Assembly: GCF_008642335.1 (NCBI RefSeq)
Contig: NZ_CP029191.1
Coordinates: 2,418,001 to 2,482,000, forward strand
Origin: Streptomyces venezuelae
GTDB taxonomy: Bacteria > Actinomycetota > Actinomycetes > Streptomycetales > Streptomycetaceae
Reading direction: 5' to 3'
Length of the DNA: 64,000 nt
Of the stretch, positions 34,201 to 42,954 are shown piece by piece; positions within the stretch are counted from its first letter, which is position 1; each line of letters opens with the position of its first letter. A program made the position numbers and the translations under genes. The notes beneath the pieces are model-generated. The model was not told where the DNA came from. It searched no databases and was given only the letters and a program-made list of their open reading frames with translations.

Positions 34201-35631
34201 ATGGGGATAGTCGCAGGGTTGGACAGTTCGCCCGATTTCACGCGCATCGTGGTCTGTGACACGGACACGGGTGCCGTACTGAAGCAGGGGTACGCCCCGC
34301 ATCCGTTGGAGAACACCGAGGGCGGCGGGCGGCCCACGGACGTGGATCCACAGGCCTGGCTGCTCTCCCTCGGCGAAGCCGCCGGGGGCGGGCTGCTCGA
34401 AGGCGTGCAGGCCATCGGCGTGTCCGCCCAGCAGAACGCGCTCGTACCGCTCGACCAGCACGGCAACACCGTGCGGCCCGCGCTCGTCGGCAACGACCGG
34501 CGGGCGCAGGTGGCCGCCGTCGACCTCATCGACGGACTCGGCGGCCGCGAGGCCTGGGCGCAGTCCGTCGGCTGCGTGCCGCAGGCCCCGCACCCGGTGA
34601 CCAAGCTGCGCTGGCTGGCGAAGAACGAGCCCGAGTCGGCTCGTCGCACGGCCGCTCTCCTGCAGGCACCGGACTGGCTCGTGTGGCAGCTCCTCGGCCG
34701 GCCCGCCCGGCGCACGACCGACCGCGGCGGGGCCTCGGGCACCGGGTACTGGTCGGCGGCGAGCGGAACGTACCGCCCCGATCTCGTCGAGATGGCCCTC
34801 GGGCACCAGGCGATGCTGCCCGAGGTGATCGGGCCCGCCGAGGCCGCGGGGACGACGCCCGAGGGGCTCCTGATATCGGCGGGCACGGGCGAGACGATGG
34901 CCGCGGCCTTCGGGCTCGGGGTCCAGCGGGGCGACGCCGTGGTGTCGCTCGGGGCGTCGGGCTCCGTGATGGCCGTGCACCACGAGGCGCTCGTCGACGC
35001 GGCCGGCAACATCACCTCCCTCGCGGACGCCACCGGCATGCACCTGCCGGTCGTCCACACCTCGAACGCCGTACGCGTCCTGCGCGGCTCCGCCGAGATG
35101 CTCGGGCTCACCGACCTGGAGGAGCTCTCCGCGCTCGCCATGAAATCGACGCCCGGCGCGCACGGGCTGGTCCTCCTCCCGTATCTGGAGGGTGAGAAGA
35201 CGCCCAACCTGCCGCACGCCGCCGGGACGCTGACCGGGCTGCGGCGCGAGTCCATGAAGCCCGAACACCTCGCGCGCGCCGCCTTCGAGGGCATGCTGTG
35301 CGGGCTCGGGGACGCCCTCGACGTTTTGCGGGGGCGCGGGGTGGAGGTCCGGCGCGTGTTCCTGCTGGGCGCCGCCGCCGAGCTGCCCGCCGTACAGGCC
35401 GCGGCTCCGATGCTGTTCGGTACGCAGGTCGTGGTGCCGCAGCCCGCGGACTACGCGGCGATCGGTGCGGCGCGGCAGGCCGCGTGGGCGCTGACCGGGC
35501 AGCTGCCGCTCTGGCAGGGGGCCTCCGCGCAGGTCTTCGAGCCGGGCGAGGAGCTCGCGGTGGGGCAGGCGGTGCGGCAGCAGTACGTGACGGTGCGGGA
35601 GCAGTCCCACCCGGGGGCGTTCGCGTACTGA
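34201..35631 (+). CDS. FGGY-family carbohydrate kinase (xylulokinase-like)
   Basis: A 476-residue sugar kinase with the ASKHA fold. The N-terminal phosphate loop is VAGLDSSPDFTRIVVCD, the sugar-contact region ISAQQN-like GVSAQQNALVPLD occurs near residue 75, and the C-terminal ATP-binding motif SLGASGSVMAVHH and LLGAAAELPAVQ are present. The second residue of the phosphate loop departs from the usual DxGT/S, reading DSSPD. Such enzymes phosphorylate xylulose, gluconate or related polyols. No transporter or isomerase is adjacent, so the substrate cannot be named. Confidence 0.85.
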   Translation: MGIVAGLDSSPDFTRIVVCDTDTGAVLKQGYAPHPLENTEGGGRPTDVDPQAWLLSLGEAAGGGLLEGVQAIGVSAQQNALVPLDQHGNTVRPALVGNDRRAQVAAVDLIDGLGGREAWAQSVGCVPQAPHPVTKLRWLAKNEPESARRTAALLQAPDWLVWQLLGRPARRTTDRGGASGTGYWSAASGTYRPDLVEMALGHQAMLPEVIGPAEAAGTTPEGLLISAGTGETMAAAFGLGVQRGDAVVSLGASGSVMAVHHEALVDAAGNITSLADATGMHLPVVHTSNAVRVLRGSAEMLGLTDLEELSALAMKSTPGAHGLVLLPYLEGEKTPNLPHAAGTLTGLRRESMKPEHLARAAFEGMLCGLGDALDVLRGRGVEVRRVFLLGAAAELPAVQAAAPMLFGTQVVVPQPADYAAIGAARQAAWALTGQLPLWQGASAQVFEPGEELAVGQAVRQQYVTVREQSHPGAFAY

Positions 35632-35678
35632 GGCGACCACGTGTGCGAGCCGTCCGCGGTTCCCACGTCTCTTGAGTG

Positions 35679-35723
35679 AACCCAGTTCTTGACCCGGGCT
35701 GAAATTTGACCGGGTCATGGGTT
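35679..35723. promoter_or_regulatory. Nested inverted repeats upstream of the ABC exporter operon
   Basis: TGACCCGG (35690-35697) pairs with CCGGGTCA (35710-35717) around an AT-rich 12-base centre, and outside it AACCCA (35679-35684) pairs with TGGGTT (35718-35723). TTGACC occurs twice (35689-35694 and 35706-35711), so a -35 element may lie within the operator. It is the kind of site bound by dimeric MarR or TetR repressors; no such gene is adjacent. Confidence 0.55.
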
Positions 35724-35834
35724 AATCGGTTGCGCGGCCCTGGGCCGGGTGTCGGAGGATGGGTGCGGCCTTGCCCGCCGCCCCCATCTCGCCGACACCC
35801 GACGCCCGAGACCCGACTCCTCGAGAGACCGAGC

Positions 35835-37568
35835 GTGCTCATACGACTCCTGCGGACATATCTGCGTCCGTACCAGAAACCCATCGTCCTGCTGGTGCTG
35901 CTGCAGTTCCTGCAGACCTGCGCCGCGCTCTACCTGCCCAGCCTGAACGCCGACATCATCGACAACGGTGTCGTCGAGGGCGACACGGGCTACATCCTCG
36001 GCTTCGGCGGCATCATGATCGCCGTCACCGTCGTGCAGATGGTCTGCAACATCGGCGCCGTCTTCTTCGGCGCGCGGACCGCCGCCGCCTTCGGCCGCGA
36101 TGTGCGCGCCGCCGTCTTCGACCGTGTGCAGTCGTTCTCGGCGCGCGAGGTGGGGCAGTTCGGTGCCCCGTCGCTGATCACGCGGACGACCAACGACGTC
36201 CAGCAGGTGCAGATGCTGGTCCTGATGTCGTTCACGCTGATGGTGACCGCGCCCATCATGTGCGTCGGCGGCATCGTGATGGCGCTCGGCCAGGACGTGC
36301 CGCTCTCCACGGTCCTGGTCGCCGTCGTGCCCGTCCTCGGCATCAGCGTCAGCCTCATCGTGCGGCGGCTGCGACCCCTGTTCCGCACCATGCAGGTGCG
36401 GCTCGACACCGTGAACCGTGTGCTGCGCGAGCAGATCACCGGCAACCGCGTCATCCGCGCCTTCGTCCGCGACGACTACGAGAAGGAGCGCTTCCGCAAG
36501 GCCAACGCCGACCTGACCGAGGTCTCCCTCGGCACCGGCAAGCTGCTCGCGCTGATGTTCCCGATCGTCATGACCGTCGTGAACATCTCCTCGATCGCGG
36601 TGGTCTGGTTCGGCGCGCACCGCATCGACAGCGGCGGCATGCAGATCGGCGCGCTCACCGCGTTCCTCGCCTATCTGATGCAGATCGTGATGTCCGTGAT
36701 GATGGCCACCTTCATGTTCATGATGGTGCCGCGCGCGGAGGTCTGCGCCGAGCGCATCGAGGAGGTCCTGGACACCGACAGCAGCGTGGTGCCCCCGGCG
36801 GCCCCGGTGCGCGAGCTGCGCAGCCACGGTCACCTGGAGATACGGGATGCCGGTTTCCGCTATCCCGGCGCCGAGGAGCCCGTCCTCAAGTCCGTCCACC
36901 TTCTCGCGCGGCCCGGCGAGACGACCGCCGTGATCGGGTCGACCGGCAGCGGCAAGTCGACGCTGCTGAGCCTCGTACCGCGGCTGATCGACGCGACGGA
37001 GGGCGAGGTCCTGGTCGGCGGCGTGGACGTGAGCACCATTGAACCCGCGCTGCTCGCGAAGACGGTCAGCCTCGTGCCGCAGAAGCCGTATCTGTTCGCC
37101 GGGACCGTCGCGTCCAACCTGCGGTACGGAAACCCGGACGCCACCGACGAGGAGCTCTGGCACGCGCTGGAGGTCGCCCAGGCCAAGGAGTTCGTCGAAG
37201 GTCTGGAGGAAGGGCTCGACGCGCCCGTCTCGCAGGGCGGGACCAATGTGTCCGGCGGACAGCGGCAGCGTCTGTCCATCGCGCGCACGCTCGTGCAGCG
37301 CCCGGAGATCTACCTGTTCGACGACTCGTTCTCCGCGCTCGACTACGCCACCGACGCCGCACTGCGCTCCGCGCTCGGCCGGGAGACCGCGGAGGCGACC
37401 GTCGTGATCGTCGCCCAGCGCGTGTCGACGATCCGGGACGCCGACCGCATCGTGGTCCTCGACGAGGGCCGCGTCGTGGGCACCGGACGCCACCACGAGC
37501 TGATGGAGAGCAACGAGACCTACCGGGAGATCGTGCTCTCCCAGCTGACGGAAGCGGAGGCCGCGTAA
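35835..37568 (+). CDS. ABC exporter half-transporter with degenerate catalytic site
   Basis: A 577-residue type IV ABC exporter: six membrane helices (about 15-310) then an ATPase. Walker A is GSTGSGKST (from residue 368), signature VSGGQRQR, and Walker B LFDDSFSAL, where Asp replaces the catalytic Glu. This Asp marks the degenerate-site partner of heterodimeric exporters such as BmrC/TM287. I chose GTG 35835, preceded by GAGAG, because it begins at the family's normal N-terminus. The stop overlaps the partner's ATG by one base. Likely exports drugs or lipids. Confidence 0.9.
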   Translation: MLIRLLRTYLRPYQKPIVLLVLLQFLQTCAALYLPSLNADIIDNGVVEGDTGYILGFGGIMIAVTVVQMVCNIGAVFFGARTAAAFGRDVRAAVFDRVQSFSAREVGQFGAPSLITRTTNDVQQVQMLVLMSFTLMVTAPIMCVGGIVMALGQDVPLSTVLVAVVPVLGISVSLIVRRLRPLFRTMQVRLDTVNRVLREQITGNRVIRAFVRDDYEKERFRKANADLTEVSLGTGKLLALMFPIVMTVVNISSIAVVWFGAHRIDSGGMQIGALTAFLAYLMQIVMSVMMATFMFMMVPRAEVCAERIEEVLDTDSSVVPPAAPVRELRSHGHLEIRDAGFRYPGAEEPVLKSVHLLARPGETTAVIGSTGSGKSTLLSLVPRLIDATEGEVLVGGVDVSTIEPALLAKTVSLVPQKPYLFAGTVASNLRYGNPDATDEELWHALEVAQAKEFVEGLEEGLDAPVSQGGTNVSGGQRQRLSIARTLVQRPEIYLFDDSFSALDYATDAALRSALGRETAEATVVIVAQRVSTIRDADRIVVLDEGRVVGTGRHHELMESNETYREIVLSQLTEAEAA

Positions 37569-39490
37569 TGCCCCCTGGCATCGGTGGGCCCATGCTGGGC
37601 CCCGACTCCCGTTCCATGGACTTCAAGGGCTCAGGCAAGCGGCTGCTCGGACACTTCAGACCCGAGCGCGCCACGATGTACGCGATGCTCGCGGCCGCCG
37701 TCCTGAGCGTCGCCCTGTCCGTGCTCGGCCCCAAGATCCTCGGCCGCGCGACCGACCTGCTCTTCGCGGGCATCGTCGGCCGTGACATGCCCGAAGGGGT
37801 GACGAAGGAACAGGCCCTCGACCGGCTGCGCGACCACGGCGACGGCGGCATGGCCGACATGCTCTCCGGCGTCGACTTCACGCCCGGCAAGGGCATCGAC
37901 TTCGGCGCGGTGGGCGAGGTCCTGCTGCTCGCGCTCGGCACGTTCCTGGTGGCCGGTCTGCTGATGGCGGTGGCGACGCGGCTGTCGAACCGCGCCATCA
38001 ACCGGACCGTCTTCCGGATGCGCGGCGACGTACAGGCGAAGCTGTCGCGGCTGCCGCTGTCGTACTTCGACAAGCGGCAGCGCGGCGAGGTGCTCAGCCG
38101 CGCCACGAACGACCTCGACAACCTCAACCAGACGCTGCAGCAGACGATGGGGCAGCTCATCAACTCGCTGCTGACCATCATCGGCGTCCTGGTGATGATG
38201 TTCTGGGTATCGCCGCTGCTCGCGCTGGTGGCGCTCGTGACGGTGCCGCTGTCGTTCTTCGTGGCGACGAAGGTCGGCAAGCGGTCGCAGCCGCAGTTCG
38301 TCCAGCAGTGGAAGACGACGGGCGCGCTCAACGCCCATGTGGAGGAGATGTACACCGGGCACACCCTGGTGAAGGTCTTCGGGCGGCAGGAGCAGTCGGC
38401 GAAGGCGTTCGCCGAGCAGAACGAGCAGCTGTACGAGGCGTCGTTCAAAGCGCAGTTCAACAGCGGTGTCATGCAGCCGCTGATGTTCTTCATCTCGAAC
38501 CTGAACTACGTCCTGGTGGCCGTGGTGGGCGGTCTGCGGGTCGCGTCGGGGTCGCTGTCGATCGGTGACGTGCAGGCCTTCATCCAGTACTCGCGGCAGT
38601 TCTCGATGCCCCTGACACAGGTCGCCTCGATGGCGAACCTGGTGCAGTCGGGCGTCGCGTCCGCCGAGCGGATCTTCGAGATCCTCGACGCGGAGGAGCA
38701 GGAGGCCGACCCGGTGCCCGGCGAGCGCCCCGAGAAGCCGCGCGGGCGCGTGGAGATGTCGCACGTCTCGTTCCGCTACGACCCGGAGAAGCCGCTCATC
38801 GAGGACCTGTCGCTGGTCGTCGAACCGGGCCACACCGTCGCCATCGTCGGACCCACCGGCGCCGGCAAGACGACGCTGGTCAACCTGCTGATGCGGTTCT
38901 ACGAAGTGACGGGCGGGCGGATCGCCCTGGACGGCGTCGACATCGCGGCGATGTCCCGCGACGAGCTGCGGTCCGGGATCGGCATGGTGCTCCAGGACAC
39001 CTGGCTGTTCGGCGGCACCATCGCGGAGAACATCGCGTACGGCGCGCCGAAGGACGTCACGCGCGAGGAGATCGAGGAGGCGGCGCGCGCCGCCCACGCC
39101 GACCGCTTCGTGCGCACGCTCCCCGACGGGTACGACACCGTGATCGACGACGACGGCGCGGGCGTCAGCGCGGGCGAGAAGCAGCTCATCACCATCGCGC
39201 GGGCGTTCCTGTCCGACCCGGTGATCCTGGTCCTCGACGAGGCGACGAGCTCGGTCGACACCCGTACGGAGGTGCTCATCCAGAAGGCGATGGCACGTCT
39301 GGCGCACGGGCGGACGTCGTTCGTCATCGCGCACCGGCTCTCCACGATCCGGGACGCGGACACGATCCTGGTGATGGAGAACGGGTCAATCGTCGAGCAG
39401 GGCTCGCACGACACCCTGCTGGCCGCCGACGGGGCCTACGCACGGCTGTACGCGGCGCAGTTCGCGCAGGCGGTCGCCGAGGTGGACTAG
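37568..39490 (+). CDS. ABC exporter half-transporter, catalytic partner
   Basis: A 640-residue partner of the preceding protein. The N-terminal extension holds a GPMLGPDSRSMDFKG segment; membrane helices span about 35-350. The ATPase has Walker A GPTGAGKTT, Walker B LVLDEATS with the catalytic Glu, and switch IAHRLS. Its signature reads VSAGEKQL in place of SGGQ. A consensus Walker B plus a modified signature is complementary to the partner, so one of the two ATP sites is canonical and one is weak. Coupled to the partner through TAATG. Confidence 0.92.
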   Translation: MPPGIGGPMLGPDSRSMDFKGSGKRLLGHFRPERATMYAMLAAAVLSVALSVLGPKILGRATDLLFAGIVGRDMPEGVTKEQALDRLRDHGDGGMADMLSGVDFTPGKGIDFGAVGEVLLLALGTFLVAGLLMAVATRLSNRAINRTVFRMRGDVQAKLSRLPLSYFDKRQRGEVLSRATNDLDNLNQTLQQTMGQLINSLLTIIGVLVMMFWVSPLLALVALVTVPLSFFVATKVGKRSQPQFVQQWKTTGALNAHVEEMYTGHTLVKVFGRQEQSAKAFAEQNEQLYEASFKAQFNSGVMQPLMFFISNLNYVLVAVVGGLRVASGSLSIGDVQAFIQYSRQFSMPLTQVASMANLVQSGVASAERIFEILDAEEQEADPVPGERPEKPRGRVEMSHVSFRYDPEKPLIEDLSLVVEPGHTVAIVGPTGAGKTTLVNLLMRFYEVTGGRIALDGVDIAAMSRDELRSGIGMVLQDTWLFGGTIAENIAYGAPKDVTREEIEEAARAAHADRFVRTLPDGYDTVIDDDGAGVSAGEKQLITIARAFLSDPVILVLDEATSSVDTRTEVLIQKAMARLAHGRTSFVIAHRLSTIRDADTILVMENGSIVEQGSHDTLLAADGAYARLYAAQFAQAVAEVD

Positions 39491-39515
39491 CGGCCCTGCC
39501 GGCCCGGGGGCTGCC

Positions 39516-40697
39516 TCAGTCGAGGTAGCCCCTGAGCTGGTCCGCGAAGGCGTGGTCCCGGAGCTTGTTGAGGGTCTTGGACTCGATCTGCCGTATCCGC
39601 TCGCGCGTGACGCCGAAGATGCGGCCGATCTCCTCCAGGGTGCGGGGGCGGCCGTCCGCGAGGCCGTAGCGCAGCTGGACGACTTTGCGTTCGCGCTCGC
39701 CGAGCGTCGACAGGACGGCTTCCAGGTGCTCGCGGAGCAGCAGGAACGCCGCCGACTCGACGGGGCTCGTGGCGTCGCCGTCCTCGATGAGGTCGCCGAG
39801 CGCGACGTCGTCCTCCTCGCCGACGGGAGCGTGCAGCGAGACGGGTTCCTGGGCCAGGCGCAGGACTTCGCTGACGCGCTCGTGCGGGAGGTCCAGGTGG
39901 GCGGCGACCTCTTCGGGCGTGGGTTCGTACCCGCGCTCCTGGAGCATGCGGCGCTGGACGCGTACGACCCGGTTGATGAGCTCCACGACGTGCACGGGGA
40001 CGCGGATCGTGCGGGCCTGGTCGGCGAGGGCGCGGGACATGGCCTGGCGGATCCACCAGGTCGCGTACGTCGAGAACTTGTAGCCGCGGGCGTAGTCGAA
40101 CTTCTCGACCGCCCTGATCAGGCCGAGGTTGCCCTCCTGGACGAGGTCCAGCATGGTCAGGCCGCGTCCCACGTACCGCTTGGCGACGGAGACGACCAGG
40201 CGGAGGTTGGCCTCGATGAGGCGGCGCTTGGCCATCCGGCCCATGACGACCAGCTTGTCGAGGTCCAGGGCGAGTTGGGAGTCCAGGTCGGGGGTGTTGC
40301 CCAGCTTCTCCTCCGCGAAGAGGCCGGCCTCGACGGCGCGGGCCAGCTCCACCTCCTCGGCCGCGGTGAGCAGCGGGATCCGGCCGATCTCGCGCAGGTA
40401 CTGGCGGAACAGGTCGGAGGACGGGCCGCCGGTGTCGGCGCGGCTGCGGGGCGCGGGGAGCTCGATGATCTCGGGGGCGAGGGCTTCGGGGCCTTCGGGA
40501 GTTCCGGGGTCCTCGGGAGCGTCGCCCTGTGGGGCGGCCGTCTCGGGGCTCTGTGCGGTTTCCCGGGCCGTTTCCTGCGCTGCCGAGGCCTCGGGGTGCC
40601 GAGTGGCTCGGCTCTGCGGCGGGACCGACTCCAGTACGTCCGTATCCGCATCCGCGCGCGGGGCGGTGTCGGTCTGGGTGAGGGTCTGGGTCTGCAC
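39516..40697 (-). CDS. hrdA: RNA polymerase principal-type sigma factor HrdA
   Basis: A sigma-70 family factor with region 1.2 ([21 protein letters not shown]), region 2 ([32 protein letters not shown]), region 3 and the region 4 HTH ([21 protein letters not shown]). The C-terminal half is close to HrdB. The position next to dnaG matches, from memory, S. coelicolor hrdA (SCO2465, about 396 residues). I choose GTG 40697 (393 residues) since GGAGG (40706-40710) lies eight bases ahead; the open frame continues upstream to GTG 40886 without a better site. HrdA is dispensable in S. coelicolor; its regulon is not obvious here. Confidence 0.87.
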   Translation of the reverse strand: MQTQTLTQTDTAPRADADTDVLESVPPQSRATRHPEASAAQETARETAQSPETAAPQGDAPEDPGTPEGPEALAPEIIELPAPRSRADTGGPSSDLFRQYLREIGRIPLLTAAEEVELARAVEAGLFAEEKLGNTPDLDSQLALDLDKLVVMGRMAKRRLIEANLRLVVSVAKRYVGRGLTMLDLVQEGNLGLIRAVEKFDYARGYKFSTYATWWIRQAMSRALADQARTIRVPVHVVELINRVVRVQRRMLQERGYEPTPEEVAAHLDLPHERVSEVLRLAQEPVSLHAPVGEEDDVALGDLIEDGDATSPVESAAFLLLREHLEAVLSTLGERERKVVQLRYGLADGRPRTLEEIGRIFGVTRERIRQIESKTLNKLRDHAFADQLRGYLD

Positions 40698-40929
40698 GGG
40701 GGCGACCTCCAGGGTGATCGCATCTGAGGCGTGCGGCAACGGGAGAGGGACGGCGGCCTCGCCGCTGTCCGTCCCGAACACGAATTGTGGAACCGCGGGG
40801 GTCTCGGACCCGCTGTCGGCGGGTCGGCCGCGCTCCGAGGACTCAGGCACCGGAACCCAGTGTGGGGTACGACACACGGCCGCCACGAGGGGCGTGCGGT
40901 GACTTTTTGAGTCCGGTCCGTGACCGCGT

Positions 40930-40948
40930 GGTTACCCGACGGGTAACC
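40930..40948. repeat. Perfect palindrome upstream of hrdA
   Basis: GGTTACCC (40930-40937), GAC, GGGTAACC (40941-40948). It lies between dnaG and hrdA, which run in the same direction. A 15-base direct repeat GGGAGCCCGGCGGGG (40973-40987 and 40994-41008) is next to the dnaG stop. The palindrome may be an operator of hrdA or part of the dnaG terminator. Confidence 0.6.
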
Positions 40949-41012
40949 CCGGTTCCCGGGCCTCAATCGCCGGGGAGCCCGGCGGGGGCTTCCGGGAGCC
41001 CGGCGGGGCGCC

Positions 41013-42911
41013 TCAGAGGGCGTCCGCGCCCCGCTCGCGGAGCGCCTGCCCGTACTGCTGCAGGACCCACAACTCGTTCTGCACGGCGGTCAGATGCTGC
41101 GGGTCGCCGCCCGCGCCGAGGCGGGCGAGGGTGCCCTGTACGTCGCGGATGCGGCGGTCGACGGCGCGCAGCCGGACCTGCACGAGCTGGATGCCCGCGT
41201 ACATCTCGTCGACGGTCTTGCGCAGGATCGCCTCGACGGCGAGCTCGGTGACCATCGCGCGGACCGCGTCGTCGGGGGCCGCTTCGCGGACGCGTACGAG
41301 GTACTCCTGCGGGTCCTGTGCGCCGTACTCCGCGCCGCCCGCCTCCTCGATGGCGCGGCGCACCGCGGCGTAGGGCGGGGCGGTGAACTCGTCCATGCCG
41401 TACGCGTCGAAGGCCGGGGAGACCAACTGCGGGTACTGGAGGGCGAGTTTGATGAGTTCCCGCTCGGTGCGGTGGGCGGGGCTGCGCAGGTTGAGCGCGG
41501 GGCCGCTGAAGCCCTGGGGCGCGGCCTCGTACGCCGAGGAGGAGCGCTGGGCGGCGGGGGCCGGGCCCCGGCCGCCGCGGTCGCGGGCCCAGCGGGCGAG
41601 CTGGGCGACGCGCTTCACGACGAACTGCGTGTCGAGGATGCCGAGCATGCCGGCGAGCTGCACGGCGACCTCGTGCTGCGCGCCGCTGTTCTTGATGCGG
41701 GCCACCACGGGGGCGGCCTCGTCCAGGGCGGAGGCGCGGCCCGCGGGGGTCTCCAGGTCGTACCGGGCGACGATCTGGCGCAGCGCGAACTCGAAGAGCG
41801 GCGTGCGCGGTTCGACGAGGTCGGCGACCGCCGCGTCGCCCTTGGCGAGCCGCAGGTCGCAGGGGTCCATGCCGTCGGGAGCGATCGCGATGTACGTCTC
41901 GGCGGCGAACTTCTGGTCGTCCTCGAAGGCACGCAGCGCGGCCTTCTGGCCCGCCGCGTCGCCGTCGAAGGTGAAGATCACTCGGGCCGAGCCGTTGTCC
42001 ATCAGGAGGCGGCGGAGGATCTTGATGTGATCGCCGCCGAAGGCCGTGCCGCAGGTCGCGATGGCGGTGGTGATGCCGGCCAGGTGGCAGGCCATCACGT
42101 CCGTGTACCCCTCGACGACGACCGCGCGGCTGGACTTGGCGATCTCCTTCTTGGCCAGGTCGATGCCGTACAGGACCTGGGATTTCTTGTAGATCGCCGT
42201 CTCGGGCGTGTTCAGGTACTTCGGGCCGTTGTCGTCGTCGCGGAGCTTGCGCGCGCCGAAGCCCACCACGTCGCCGCCGATGTCGCGGATCGGCCACATG
42301 AGGCGGCCGCGGAAGCGGTCGATGGGGCCGCGGCGGCCCTCCTGGGAGAGGCCGGAGAGGGTGAGCTCCTTGTCGGTGAAGCCCTTGCCGCGCAGGAAGC
42401 GCGTGAGGTGGTCCCAGCCGGCCGGGCTGTAGCCCACGCCGAAGTGCGCGGCCGCCGCCTGATCGAAGCCGCGCTCGGCGAGGAACTTCCGGCCGATCTC
42501 GGCCTCGGGGCTCTCCAGCTGGTCCACGTAGAACTGCGCGGCGATCTTGTGGGCCTCGACGAGGCGGATCCGCTCCCCGCGCTGGTGCGCGGGGTTGTAC
42601 CCACCCTCTTCGTAGCGCAGCGTGATGCCCGCCTGGGCGGCGAGACGCTCGACCGTCTCCGAGAACGTGAGGTGGTCGATCTTCATCACGAAGGCGATCG
42701 TGTCGCCGCCTTCCTGGCAGCCGAAGCAGTGGAAGAGACCCTTGCTCGGGCTGACCTGGAAGGACGGGGACTTCTCGTCGTGGAAGGGGCACAGGCCCTT
42801 GAGGTTTCCGCCCCCCGCGTTGCGCAGCTGGAGGTAGTCGGAGACCACGGCGTCGATCGGGACCGCGTCCCGAACCGCCTTCACGTCTTCGTCATTGATC
42901 CTGCCTGCCAC
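41013..42911 (-). CDS. dnaG: DNA primase DnaG
   Basis: A 632-residue primase that makes RNA primers at the replication fork. The N-terminal zinc ribbon is visible as C41-P-F-H44 and C62-F-G-C65. The catalytic core has the TOPRIM motifs VVVEGYTDVM (with the metal-binding Glu) and FTFDGDAAGQ. The C-terminal helical domain from about residue 450 should bind the DnaB helicase. ATG 42911 begins the standard MAGRINDEDV. It is upstream of hrdA on the same strand, recalling the primase-sigma order of the macromolecular synthesis operon. Confidence 0.96.
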   Translation of the reverse strand: MAGRINDEDVKAVRDAVPIDAVVSDYLQLRNAGGGNLKGLCPFHDEKSPSFQVSPSKGLFHCFGCQEGGDTIAFVMKIDHLTFSETVERLAAQAGITLRYEEGGYNPAHQRGERIRLVEAHKIAAQFYVDQLESPEAEIGRKFLAERGFDQAAAAHFGVGYSPAGWDHLTRFLRGKGFTDKELTLSGLSQEGRRGPIDRFRGRLMWPIRDIGGDVVGFGARKLRDDDNGPKYLNTPETAIYKKSQVLYGIDLAKKEIAKSSRAVVVEGYTDVMACHLAGITTAIATCGTAFGGDHIKILRRLLMDNGSARVIFTFDGDAAGQKAALRAFEDDQKFAAETYIAIAPDGMDPCDLRLAKGDAAVADLVEPRTPLFEFALRQIVARYDLETPAGRASALDEAAPVVARIKNSGAQHEVAVQLAGMLGILDTQFVVKRVAQLARWARDRGGRGPAPAAQRSSSAYEAAPQGFSGPALNLRSPAHRTERELIKLALQYPQLVSPAFDAYGMDEFTAPPYAAVRRAIEEAGGAEYGAQDPQEYLVRVREAAPDDAVRAMVTELAVEAILRKTVDEMYAGIQLVQVRLRAVDRRIRDVQGTLARLGAGGDPQHLTAVQNELWVLQQYGQALRERGADAL

Positions 42912-42954
42912 GTAGGAATACTACGGCTCGCCTGTGACACTCCTGCCCGGCCGG

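Noticed and set aside
40698..40886. A 63-codon N-terminal extension of hrdA
   Set aside because: The frame is open but has low-complexity content and no ribosome site at GTG 40886, while GGAGG precedes GTG 40697 at ideal spacing and gives a length close to that of known HrdA.
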